Below are positions 1-10,603 of a stretch of DNA of 64,000 nucleotides, one piece after another. The notes beneath the pieces were generated by a model. The model was not told where the DNA came from. It saw only the letters and a list, made by a program, of their open reading frames with translations, and did no database searches. The position numbers and the translations under genes are program-made. How positions within the stretch are numbered: position 1 is the first letter of the stretch; the number at the start of each line of letters is the position of its first letter. Source of the DNA: Galeruca laticollis (Eukaryota; Arthropoda; Insecta; Coleoptera; Chrysomelidae); assembly GCA_963921935.1 (NCBI GenBank), contig OY998181.1:141631423-141695422 (forward strand), given 5' to 3'.

Positions 1-665
1 AATTTAGTATATCTGGATTTATAGGACCCGCTGTACTCGCTCCAGTCAACTGAAAATCAATAGGGTACATCTGTGAGACACTTTGAACAATATTCAATCA
101 TAAAATTGATCAATTGTATACCCTCTGGAGGCTGTATTGTGCTAAGAAACTGAAAATTCTCCAAAAATGACAAAAATCTGGTACTTCAAGTACCATAGCA
201 CCCGTTGTATTGGCTTTAGTGAGATGAATATCAATAGTGTTCATCTTTGAAACGCTCTGAATAATATTCAATCATAAAACTGATCACTTGTATATACTCC
301 GGAGGCAGTATCGTGTTAACAAACTGAAACTTCTCCAAAAATGACAAAAATATCATACTTAAAGTACTGTAGCACCTGTTGTATTGGCTCTGGTGAGCTG
401 AAAATCAATAGGGTTCATCAGTGAGATGTCCTTAACAATATTCAATCATAAAATTGGTGACTTGTTGAACTCCGGAGGCTGTATCGTGCTAACCAACTGA
501 AATTTCGCAAAAAATGACAAAATGTCGTACTTCAAGTACCATAGCACCCGTTGTACTGGCTCTGGTGAACTGAAAATCAATAGGGTTCATCTGTGACATC
601 TCCTTAACAATATTCAATCATAAAATTGCTGACTTATTGCACTCCGGAGGCTGTATCGTGCTAAC
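1..665. repeat. Satellite-like tandem repeat, ~174-bp unit, about 3.7 copies
   Basis: A phrase containing 'ctgaaaatcaatagggt' or a close variant recurs at about 58, 232, 406 and 578, giving spacings of 174, 174 and 172 bases. Each unit also carries 'caatattcaatcataaaat' and a 'ccggaggctgtat' segment. The array enters from outside the window and stops near 665. The same unit occurs in opposite orientation at 39640-40120. Units differ by scattered substitutions, so this is not a recent amplification. No coding potential is visible. Confidence 0.85.
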
Positions 666-904
666 AAGAATTGTAAGGAAAAGTGGCCGACGACATACAC
701 ACAGGATTTTTTTTCTAAAAACCGTTTTTTCGTGTTGTTGATGGAAAACATAAAAATTACTCAAAAAAAATTTCAAAATTCCAACTTTTTTTGGGGTAAA
801 CCAATACTTTTCTCGCATATTGAAAGGTTGGGCGGAAAAGTAATAGCATTTAACACATGGAAATATTTTATACATTTATATATTTATATCTTTGAATTTA
901 CTTA

Positions 905-1987
905 TGAAGGAAGTCATTGTAGGATATTTCAATAAATCCACAATAATCAGGTGCAGTGTATGGGCCAAACAGCCAGTTCTTGAAATATGTGGGTACACCT
1001 CGCTAATAGAAGCTGCAGCCTTTTTCATATTAGCTGCATTGTCAGTAATGATCGCTATACACTTATTAGGATTATACTGATTGATTACATTGACAATTTC
1101 TGTAGCTGTATATTCTGAAGTATGGCGATTTTCTTTGTTTTCTAAACTTTTGATGTAAAATGGTTGTTGCTCATCTATTGTTACAACAAAATTAATAATT
1201 CCTTCTGATCTTATATTCGACCAGACTCAGTAATAACCGTTTCTACATCACTCTTAACTTGTTCATAATGAGAATCCAATAGTGTAGTTGACAATGTTTT
1301 CCTTGTTGGAAGAGCGAGAGCATAAGATGGCAGTAAGAAAAGGAAAACATCTTTTCAAAATTGATGCTCTACCGTAGACAGAGGGCTTCCGGATGCAAAT
1401 ATTGCTTTTGCTAGTAACTTGTTTAGCTTTGGCCTGTAAATAAAAATATTTTATTAGTTAAAAATATCTTCCTCAGATGCCAATGCAATTATTTTACTAT
1501 CGCAAAGTAAATAAAAGTGAAGATATGCTATGCAGTACAAGAATAAACACAATTACAACCAAACGGTTGGTTTGGTAATAAAACTTACCTTTTCAGAAGC
1601 ACTCATATGATTAAGAAATGTTGAAAAGTCTCTTGACTTTGACCAGCTCGAGATGCAAGAGATGTTGTTGATATTGCACCGGTAGTTGTGGTTGTACATA
1701 TAATATTCAAAACATCTGATGTTGCTTCAGTAGGGGCTGATGTAACCGGGTTGACATGGACAATACTAGCAGTTTTTGTATCAGTTTTATTAAGCCCCTT
1801 CTTTAAACTGCTCTTAATTTCACTCGGGCATTTACTACATTTATTTAAAATGTGCTTGGTCATTTTTGTAATATTTTTCACCATATACAACAAATTGCAA
1901 TGATTGCATTTAAAACTCGTTCTAGTCCCTAAGTAATGAAGTAAAATTGTCCATAACTTTTCTTAAAAGTTTCTTTCGGTCACTCAT
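905..1987 (-). pseudogene. hAT transposase remnant with BED finger and DUF659-like domain
   Basis: Read on the minus strand, the start (ATG at 1987) runs into a BED-type finger, seen as 'FKCNHCNLL' followed by 'HILNKCSKCP', after one frameshift near 1920. Further along comes a DUF659-like stretch ('LPSYALALPTRKTLSTTLLD', about 1360-1260) and then 'IITDNAANMKKAA' (about 1040-1000). The last carries the second catalytic Asp of hAT transposases. It continues as 'GCLAHTLHLI' near 960 and is lost after that, so the C-terminal dimerisation region is missing. Several frameshifts and stops break the reading. A DNA-transposon enzyme is the clear assignment; it is non-functional. Confidence 0.8.
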
Positions 1988-2222
1988 TTTAGAGGCAATA
2001 ATGAACAACGACAAGCACATATAACACCTACAGTTTCGTTATATTAACACTAACTGAGCCGAGTCAGCTAAGAGAGTCAGCCAGGCGCCAGATAACAAAT
2101 GTTGACCTGTCTAAATGTGCAAACAAAACAATGTTGTCAGATTTAACAAATTGAAATAATGTTACTTAATTCTATGGTAAATTTTATTATTTCTAGATTC
2201 TAGCAAAGTTCCAGTTTCTTTC

Positions 2223-2297
2223 CCGGGAATTAGGGTTTGGGGACATTCCCGGAAATTTTTCCATTCCCAGTGGAAATTTCCTGGCTACCCATCACTA
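2223..2297 (-). repeat. Probable hAT terminal sequence (5' end of the element at 905-1987)
   Basis: On the minus strand this reads 'AGTGATGGGTAGCCAGG' followed by 'GGAAATTTCC'-type repeats, the style of many BED-finger hAT ends, which often start CAGTGATGGG. It lies about 310 bases upstream of the transposase start. The opposite end of the element was not found, so no target duplication can be checked. Confidence 0.55.
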
Positions 2298-3934
2298 GAA
2301 GAAGACAGTACCAACATAGTATGTGTTGAATAATATCGTCAACTAAGTCACGTGATGGAAAAGCTTCACTGTTTCTACTGTATATAGTGTCACAATAATG
2401 CATAAACAATTTCCACCCCTTATCAACTTTAGACACCTCACAATTGTAATAAAACATTTATCTAATACAATTATTCATATTTTCACTGGGGGTGCTTCAC
2501 CTACCAAATAGTTTACACTTAATTACCCTTTTTAAATAAATTTCCCATATCCGCATAATTTCTCATTTATTTTTTTTTAAATATCTTCTAATTACCTTTT
2601 ATTTCCCTAATTACCTATAATTTCCTCGATAACTCCACTGTATTTTCCTATTTAATTAAAGGTTATTTAAAAGACAAACAAATATTACAAAACAAAGTTT
2701 TTATTCTAATAAATAAAACATAAGTACAAATCTCGGTACAAAATAATCAAAATGTTTAATTCGAAGAAAGGATCACCCTGTAATTATTATGATAAACTAA
2801 CATCTATTTTTTTTAAGCACCAATTTTTAATTTTGGAAGAGCATTGCCCGTTTGTGTCTTGGAATTCATGTAAAGTTAGAGGGTTTAAATCATAAGCCCA
2901 TAGTTGGTTTTAAATCATAAGTCCGTAGTTGGTTTTCGACTGTCTGTATTACTATTAACTATAATGTATTCATATATATTACAAGTAAAATATATAACAA
3001 TAAATTGCCTAAGATTGCTAAGTAAGCATTATAGAGTTATTGCATTACATGCATAGGTTGACCAATACCTGGCCTATTTTGTCTAATGTTAGCAGTGTTT
3101 CTTCGCTTTTATCATGTATGGATGTTTGTGGTGTTGATTTTTTTTGTAATGTTTGGAGTTTTTCTTGTAACAACATTTTCTATCAATGTGTTAATATTTT
3201 TTTCTAATAGTATTTGCTTACTTTCAATAATTTTCTTAAATAGTTATTTTCAAGTAATTGTTTATTTACATCTATATAAATTTCGTTCTGTAGGCTACCT
3301 GATCTATGGTGTTGATATTAGGACATAGATTGACATTGTCTCCTTCAGTGATTTCTTTATTCTCTTAAAACTTTATGATCACAATATTTTTTTTGTGATG
3401 AATAACATATGGAAAATTGATTCACGTGAAGCACATTTCACAGCTTTTTTAATTTTTCAACTGCAATAATTACAAATTAAATTGAAAGCTGTCTCGACCG
3501 CCATCTTATTGTATTTGTCTTTTTATATTTTGATCATGAGAGTAATTGTCAGTTTTTGAAGTTTTTTGCTACTAAATCTTTAAGCAGTCAATGATGCAAC
3601 TTAAATTATTATATTTATATCTAAAGCAATTCTTTATGCAATATTTATTCAATGTTATAAATCATGAATTTAAAAAAGCATATTTTTCAATAATGTCTAT
3701 TTCTTGTCGAAATATAATATTTTTTGTAAATAGAAACTACTTCTGAACTTTGTAAAACAGACAGTTTTTCATTGTAGTAAGCCATGTAATTAATCAATCA
3801 TAGCTTTGAAAGTATCAAATCCAACCTTTGTATGTAGTAGGCATTGAGCAGACTTCAATTATTTGTCCTGGTATATATGGGTAACAGTAATAATTTTTCA
3901 GAAAAACATTCAAGATTACAGTAACCATTAACCT
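2298..3934. other. AT-rich stretch without a recognisable gene
   Basis: This region is mostly A+T with long T runs. A minus-strand open stretch at 2230-2457 and a plus-strand one at 3086-3328 exist, but their products match no family I recognise; the second is a hydrophobic low-complexity translation of T-rich DNA. A ~27-base phrase, 'ggttttaaatcataag', is duplicated in tandem near 2880-2935. No splice-bounded exons were recognised. Confidence 0.5.
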
Positions 3935-4251
3935 AACACTAAATGGAAAACGCAAGAACTCTCAGATTGGCTTATAACCACAGAAATACTGGCAGAAGAG
4001 GGATTACTTAACATGGAGTTAATGTGTTGCAGTTACCACTTTATCACTGTGAACTTAACCCCATTGAACTAATCAGGGCTCAAATGAAGAAATATGTCAA
4101 GAGAAAAAATACGACATTTAAACTTCAAGATGTTTGTCAATTATTATGTGACTTGATATCTAAAATATCACTGGACAATTTACAAAACAATATAATACAT
4201 GTCATAGCAGAGGAAGATAATTTCTGGAAACTTGATATGTTAATAGAGTAA
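3935..4251 (+). pseudogene. C-terminal fragment of a Tc1/mariner-superfamily (DDE_3) transposase
   Basis: The translation from about 4027 reads 'LPLYHCELNPIELI', the usual 'LPPYHC.LNPIELIW' block that holds the last catalytic acidic residue (Glu). It continues through 'MKKYVKRKNTTF' to 'EEDNFWKLD', the normal C-terminus of this family. Upstream, 3935-4020 can be read in other frames as the preceding 'WL....I' segment, so at least one frameshift is present. The N-terminal helix-turn-helix and the first two Asp residues are gone. No inverted terminal repeats were found around it. Confidence 0.75.
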
Positions 4252-5363
4252 ACAACAAAACAAATTATTATTTTTGTGCCAAGTGAGGAAATTGATGATG
4301 ATGATTCCTTATAGGGAGAAAACAACTTACTTATTTAGGTATGTAACTATATTTATATTAATTATAATAAATTTATATGACGCTAGTACTAACAAATTTA
4401 TTTGGAAACACCCCATAATTATAAAAATGAAACATGAGTGTTTTATGAGGTGATTCTATATAAATTTGGTTGTGTGTATATTTGTTATTAAATTATAAGC
4501 AAATGTCCTAACCTAATATTTAGTATACTATTTTTATAAAAATAAATGTGGGTACTTAATATTGACAGTTTACTATTGCCATTCACTGAGGTATAGAATT
4601 ATTGGTTAATCCTTAGGGTTTGTTCATTTACATTTTATGATGTATTTGAGGTTTTTCTGGGTGATTATACTAAAATCTAGTGAAGGTATCAATATTAATT
4701 TTTTCTGCTTTGAACAGTCCTTTGCCATAAAAACTGTGCTATAATATATTTTCAAATAAATTATAATTATTTCTAATACTTTTTAGACGAATATACATGC
4801 CGGAATTGATTGTGGTATTGGAAAAGATAATATTCAGATGAAACGGTAGATGATAAAATGAGAAAAGATGACGAAATGTGAGGAAATCCTGCTTTATGCT
4901 AGGATAATATGGAAGATGCTCTAACCTATCATAAAGTAATAAATGGTGAGTATGTGTTGAAGAATAAACTGTATTAAAATTAGGATATAAATAAGTATCA
5001 TGGGTAGTAAATGATTTATCCCCATAACATGATCCAACATGGCATTTTCTTACCACGTCTTTTAATATTTTTAGTTTGTTGTGAAATACTTTGGAAAGGT
5101 AGAGTGTCTATCAACCTATTAATATCATAATTGATGAGATTATAAATAGGAATTTTTTTTATATTCGATCCAGAAAATAATTTTTTTTCGAATACTATTA
5201 CGAATATTACTTTTAAATATAAGGTTGGATAACAAAGCAACTTTTCTAATGACTTCACAAAAATATAACGTCAGACTGACAGGTATTCACAAACATAACC
5301 TCTAATGCAACTATTTCAACTACAACAACAATTAATCTTCCTTCATTACCTTGCTGTATATTA
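4252..5363. other. AT-rich stretch, nothing recognised
   Basis: Minus-strand open stretches at 4739-5056 and 5016-5258 give products with no motif or family resemblance that I can see. Codon content follows base composition. No repeat ends or splice-bounded exons were recognised. Confidence 0.4.
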
Positions 5364-5365
5364 TA

Positions 5366-7106
5366 CGGGGTTGGGATAAAGTATGGAGCCAAGTAAATAT
5401 CTTTTAAATGAAAAGAACGATATTTATGAAAGTTTGCAGGTAAGTGCAATGGAACAAAATGCATCTGATGAACATTTTCTTGTTAATAATATACTTCCGG
5501 TTCAATCTGAAATGCCATCAACTTATTTAATTTAAATGGGACACCCTATATATTTTTACAGATTTTGAAAGAGCTTGTTATTGTGAATTCATACATACTG
5601 GAATGTAGCACTTTTGATCAACCTCCTTTGAGTTTTTTGCATTGGAGCAAAACACTATTTAGATAAACTAATTGATGTTGTTTAGTAAATCTTTTGTTCT
5701 CCAAGTGTCAAATTCTAATTGACGGAAATAAATTTTACAATTTAGAATGGTTCAATTAAGTGAAAAAGACCGTGTTGAAATTTTATGATGATATGGTGAT
5801 CGTGTTAGAACTCATGAAGAAGAGAAGTGTGTCATATTTTTAATAATTTGCATCCGGAGAGAAATCCTATATCACGCTCAACAGTAACTAAAACATTACA
5901 ACGTTTTAATACAACTGGGATGGTAAAAAATTTGCTAAAACCTGGAAGACCGCGGACTGCAACGAACGAAACTGTTAAACAAAATATTGCAATTGATTTA
6001 GAAGAATCACCTCAAACTTCCACCACAAATTTGGCACTAAACCATGGTATCAGTCGACATTCTGTCGGAAAGATATTAAAAAGTGAAAAGTATCATCCGC
6101 ATAAGGTAAAGTTGGTTCAGGAATTGTCAGACGATGATTTTGACCGACGGCTGGAATTTTGCGAACGGCTAATGGACATCTGTAATGTCGACGAAAATTT
6201 TGCTTCTAACATAGCTCAAGGTATTGGTCAAATGAGAATCCTCATTAGATTCATGAAGCACATACCCAGCATCCACAGAAGTTAAATGTTTGGATGGGAA
6301 TTGTCGAAAATAGGCTTATAGGCCCATTTTGTATCGACGGAAACTTGAATGGTGATAAGTATTTCGATCTACTAAATAACGAAATTATTCCTGCACTTCA
6401 ACAGAATGGGCAATTACCACAAAATGTTTGGTTTCAACAAGATGGAGCACCTCCCCACTATGATAGACGGGTTCGGGATTTTCTTGATGCGAATTTTCTA
6501 AATCGATGGATTGGATGTAGAGGATTCATAGAGTGGCCTGCTCGTTCTCCGGATCTTAGCCCATTAGATTTTTTTCTTTGTTGATCTAAAATCACGTGTT
6601 TACGTTAGACGACCAACAAACTTACAGGAATTGAGACAACAAATTATTGATGAATGTGAACTAATACGTGGAGAAGTCTTGGAAAGAGTAACTCAAGAAT
6701 TTGTTAATAGGATGGCATATTGTGATGGCATATTGCCAGCAAGTAAACGGCGAGCATTTTGAACATTTGAAGTAATTTTGTTTCTCATTATTCTAAAATC
6801 ATGAAATGTACACCTATTGTACAACTAACAGTGATCTATTCCTCGTTTTTACAAATTATTTTACACTAAACTCACTATGTATGAATTCAAAATAACAAGA
6901 TCTTTCAAAATCTGTAAAAATATATAGGGTGTCCCATTTAAATTAAAGAAGTTGATGGCATTTCCGGTTAAACCGGAAGTATATTATTAACAAAAAATGT
7001 ACATCAGATGCATTTTGTTCCATTGCACTTACCTGCAAATTTTCATAAATATCATTCTTTTCGTTTAAAAGATATTTACTTGGTTCCATACTTTATCCCA
7101 ACCCTG
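5366..7106 (+). mobile_element. Mariner-type (DD41D) element with ~230-bp inverted terminal repeats and TA duplication
   Basis: The left end starts CGGGGTTGGGATAAAGTATG at 5366. The right end is its inverse, ...CTTTATCCCAACCCTG, ending at 7106. Both are flanked by TA (5364-5365 and 7107-7108), the target duplication of this superfamily. The inverted repeats stay alignable to about 5599 on the left and from about 6877 on the right, including 'atgggacaccctatata'. That makes them about 230 bases each, long for a mariner. The single gene between them encodes a broken transposase. Confidence 0.9.
5746..6762 (+). pseudogene. DD41D mariner-like transposase, several frameshifts and stops
   Basis: The start at 5746 gives 'MVQLSEKDRVEIL' and then hits stops. 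The helix-turn-helix region resumes at 5827 ('RSTVTKTLQRFNTTG', then 'PGRPRTAT'). The catalytic domain is at 6294-6584, with 'VWFQQDGAPPHY' supplying one Asp and 'WPARSPDLSPLDFF' the last. I count 41 residues between these two Asp, which fits the DD41D branch rather than DD34D or DD34E. After a frameshift near 6585, 'SRVYVRRPTNLQELRQQI' leads to a stop at 6762, so the C-terminus is present. The enzyme is full length in layout but cannot be made. It lies inside the inverted repeats of its own element. Confidence 0.88.
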
Positions 7107-7108
7107 TA

Positions 7109-7503
7109 TACTCTCATGTATGTTATACTCTTTTCTTGAACCTTTCAAATTTTCTATTTCTTCTTTCTTGTTCTTGATCTTACTAGAATATATATTCTTT
7201 TGCCAGCTACACGCATAGCAGCATTCTATACAGTATGGGAAAAATATATCTTGGGTATAGACAGAACTCTGTAAGAGTAACAAGGAACGCAGTTATATTA
7301 CAATACCACATAATCGAGATAGGTGGAATGCTGTCCCCCCTCCTGTTACCCTACTCGACTCGTGTAAAACTGGCTGTGATCTGACTAATCAGGAATCTAC
7401 AAAATTGTCACATTAAATTCAAATCACTTCTAGCTTAAAAATGGTATGACATTGTCTAGTATCTATGGCATAGTTAACACTCGCGTTTCGATCAAGAAGG
7501 AAC
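7109..7503. other. Unassigned spacer between mariner and tandem repeat
   Basis: No gene, repeat end or splice signal was recognised. Apart from 'cgctcgactcg'-like GC-richer patches near 7320-7370 it looks like ordinary AT-rich intergenic DNA. Confidence 0.4.
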
Positions 7504-7960
7504 TATAAAAAATACTTACATCACAATTTTTCGTTAATACGTTCCTAATTAAGTGTTCTTTGAAATAGTTGAAGAAAATTTGAAAACAATTTGGGGCTTC
7601 AAGTTCAAAACGAACGATGCGCGTCGGTGCTGAATTGTCATATTTATGAATTTTTTTGACGTTATAAAAAATACTTACAACACAATTTTTCGTTAATAGG
7701 TTCCTAATTAAGTGTTCTTTGAAATAGTTAAAGAGAAATTGAAAAAAATTTGGGGCTTCGAGTTCAAAACGAATGATGCGCGTCGGCGCTGAATCGTCAT
7801 ATTTATGAATTTTTTTTGATGTTATAAAAAATACTTACATCACGTTTTTTGTCAATTGGTTTCTAATTAGATGTTCTTTGTAATCGTTGAATATTTTTTT
7901 TTATTTTTGGGTCTTCGATTCAGAATAGTGAAATATGTACAGGATCAATTATTTGAAAAC
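7504..7960. repeat. Tandem repeat, 160-bp unit, nearly three copies
   Basis: 'ataaaaaatacttaca' begins at about 7504, 7664 and 7824, so the period is exactly 160 bases. The first two copies match closely and share 'atgcgcgtcgg' and 'ggggcttc'. The third decays after about 7930. No open frame persists through the units. Confidence 0.85.
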
Positions 7961-8091
7961 TATTTATTCACTTAATCTTTAATTTTTGGTAGTAAAATTA
8001 TGTAGTCTATTAAAATGTCATTATATGTTTCCTATATTAACATTTTTTTGCAAAAGTACAGTTTATTTTGTAAAAAAATATTTGTGGATGG

Positions 8092-10240
8092 TTAGAAAAA
8101 TCCGTGGCTAACTTCACATGGGTGATTAACATCCTGAGGAGACATGTTGTTAATTATAATATTAGGGGCAGCGCTCAGTGAAGATTTACTAAAATGGATG
8201 ACTTTGGATTTTGTCGGCAATAGAGTACGCCCCAATAATTTTAACTTGTTGGATAGGGTATTCAGAGCAGATTGAAACAGAGAGGATGTAGTAGACACTG
8301 ACTGTCCATGGCAATATAATACTAAGTCATCGGCGTATATAGTACATATAATAGGTGCAGTGAAATTGGAACATAGGTCATTTGTTACAAGGTTGAAAAG
8401 GGGGAGGGGGCTGAGTACAGAGCCTTGAGGTGTTCCATCAGTTTGATTGAATATAGGGTTGAAGATACCATTAACCAGTATTTTAAAGGATCTTAGCGAT
8501 AAAAAGTTTTTGATGAAATGGAATATATTGAAATTGTGATGTATTAATTTCTCAAGTATGACATTTCTGTTTATTGTATCGAAAGAAGCACCGTCTATGT
8601 CACATGCTGCAAGTATAAGCTTTTGTTTTTTGTTTAAAGCCATGGAGATATGTGTCTGCAACATTACCAAATTGTCTTTTGTTGAGATATGCTGCTGAAA
8701 TCCAGATTGGTCTTTTGATATAATGTTGTATTTATCTAAATACCTTTTCAGTCTCTTATTGATCATTTTTCCCATGATTGCACATTATACAAGTTAATTT
8801 AATTGGTTTGTAGGACTTGAGGGAGGTTGGTGGCTGATTAGGTTTTATCAAGGGAATTAAAATGGATAGTTGCCAGAGACTTGAAATTATGTTAGAGGTC
8901 GAGATATTAAATTGAACAGTTCCAATAGTTTGTGTTGACCTAAAATATCAAGTTTTTTAAGGAAAATATATGGAAGATCATCAGAACCAGCAAAAGAATT
9001 TTTTCACGATTTTATTGCAGCAAAAAGCTCCTGGTGAGAGAAAGACAAGTTGAGAAAGTCCATATCTTGACTTGATTGAATTGAGCATGGTGAAGAGATG
9101 TTAGTATATGTATTTGTAATGTTTGAGAGTAATTTACTTCGAAATTTTCAGCAATGATCTTAGCTATTTCATGCTCATTATTTATTACAGTTTCTTTTTA
9201 AATAAGACGGGAAATTCCATTATTGGTTTTGTTTCCTTGAGTATTTCTAATCTTCTTCCAAACATGACTGGGTTTTGTATTTTCGCTTATAGACGAGACA
9301 TATCTTTTCAAGGAGAATTTTTTACTTTGTGTGATAATGAATTTAGATTTGGCTCTGTCTTTTTGAGGTTAATGGGATTTTCAGGGGTATTGTTCTGCAT
9401 GAACAATTTTAATGCTATTTTTGATGTTGTTCATCACCTTTGCAGGAATAATTCCACCAAGGAAAAGTTTTTTTGGGTGGGATATATGAGTTTTACCTAT
9501 TTGTAACTGTAACTAAGCAGTTAATAAAATGGAATTTTTGAATATTGAGATATCATCAATATTTTCGGAAAAACATTGAGAGCACTTATGGTATCTTCTG
9601 TTTGTAAGGTAAAGCTTTTCTAGTCAGCCTTGTTTAGTAGCTTGAAAGTTCTGGTTGAGGTTCTTTAGTTTTGGGTGGAACGGAAGATATAACGATAGGT
9701 AACTTATTACTAACGTGTAAATCATTAACAGTATGCCAAGTTAGTGAGAGAGATAATTTAGGATCGCATATATTGAGATCGATGGTAGAAAAGGAACCAG
9801 AAGGTGTGTATTGGATCTTGTATTTAGTAGGCTACCATTTGTACAGTTTATTACATTTTCTATTGTTTTACCTTTGCCAAATATTTAATTAGATCCCCAT
9901 AAGTTATTGTGTGCATTAAGATCTACTATAATGTAGGGATGAGGTAGTTGAAAAATGGGTTTACTAGTTCCTCTTCTTTTAGATGATGGTTCGGGGGAAT
10001 GCATATAGTGCATACTGTTCATTTATTTGGAAGCAACATAGTTACAGCAACAGCTTCAAGATCGGTAGTAAGGGGTAAATGGGATGAAAATTTGTTATGT
10101 ATGTAATACATTCAAAGCTCTGGCATTTGTTTCTTGGAGACACAAGATATGATTATTTTCACTGGATATGAGTTGTTGGATTCGCTCCAGGTGGGCAAAG
10201 AATACATCACAGTTCCATTGGATTAGCTTGAAAAGTATTA
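8092..10240 (-). pseudogene. Non-LTR retrotransposon ORF2 remnant (endonuclease + reverse transcriptase, I/Jockey-like)
   Basis: On the minus strand the endonuclease begins near 10230 ('IQWNCDVFFAHLERIQQL', then 'CLQETNARALN'). It includes 'DLNAHNNLWGS' near 9900 and ends near 9690 ('FSTIDLNICDPKLSLSL' when frameshifts are followed). A linker with a 'PWWN' motif lies near 9440. The reverse transcriptase occupies 8960-8092, with an uninterrupted 227-residue stretch from 8775 holding 'GTPQGSVLSP' and the catalytic 'YADDLVLYC'. The sequence is lost just after the thumb region, so this copy is 3'-truncated rather than 5'-truncated, and it carries many frameshifts. The two catalytic Asp of the YADD box are kept. 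Confidence 0.85.
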
Positions 10241-10603
10241 TTATTCATATGTTTATATGGACTACGTTATGTAATAATAGATTAAGCGACATTTTATAAT
10301 TTCTCAGAAAATTGAATGTAAAGATTTTTTTTATTTTTAAGTTGTCATGGAGTCGTTTTTATAGGAGTTAAAAATTTGAGTTTTTGACATTAGGACTATA
10401 ATATAGTGTATTTTAGAGACTTGTTTTTAAATGTATGGTTATATAACCAATTTAAGACTATAGTGCCAGAATGTCGTTTAATTCGACATTACTTTCTTAT
10501 AATTAAGGTAAAAGCACCAGTCTTCGATACTATTAGCAGCTCTTATGGAGTTTGTATTCTTTTTACCTAGACCAATAATCGACACCCTTGAACTAATTAT
10601 CAT

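Noticed and set aside
1..665. CRISPR-like array
   Set aside because: The units are 174 bases long and similar throughout, with no short identical repeat separated by unique spacers, and the genome is eukaryotic.
3086..3328. 80-codon plus-strand frame with membrane-like product
   Set aside because: It is a translation of a T-rich stretch; hydrophobicity follows from base composition and no family is recognised.
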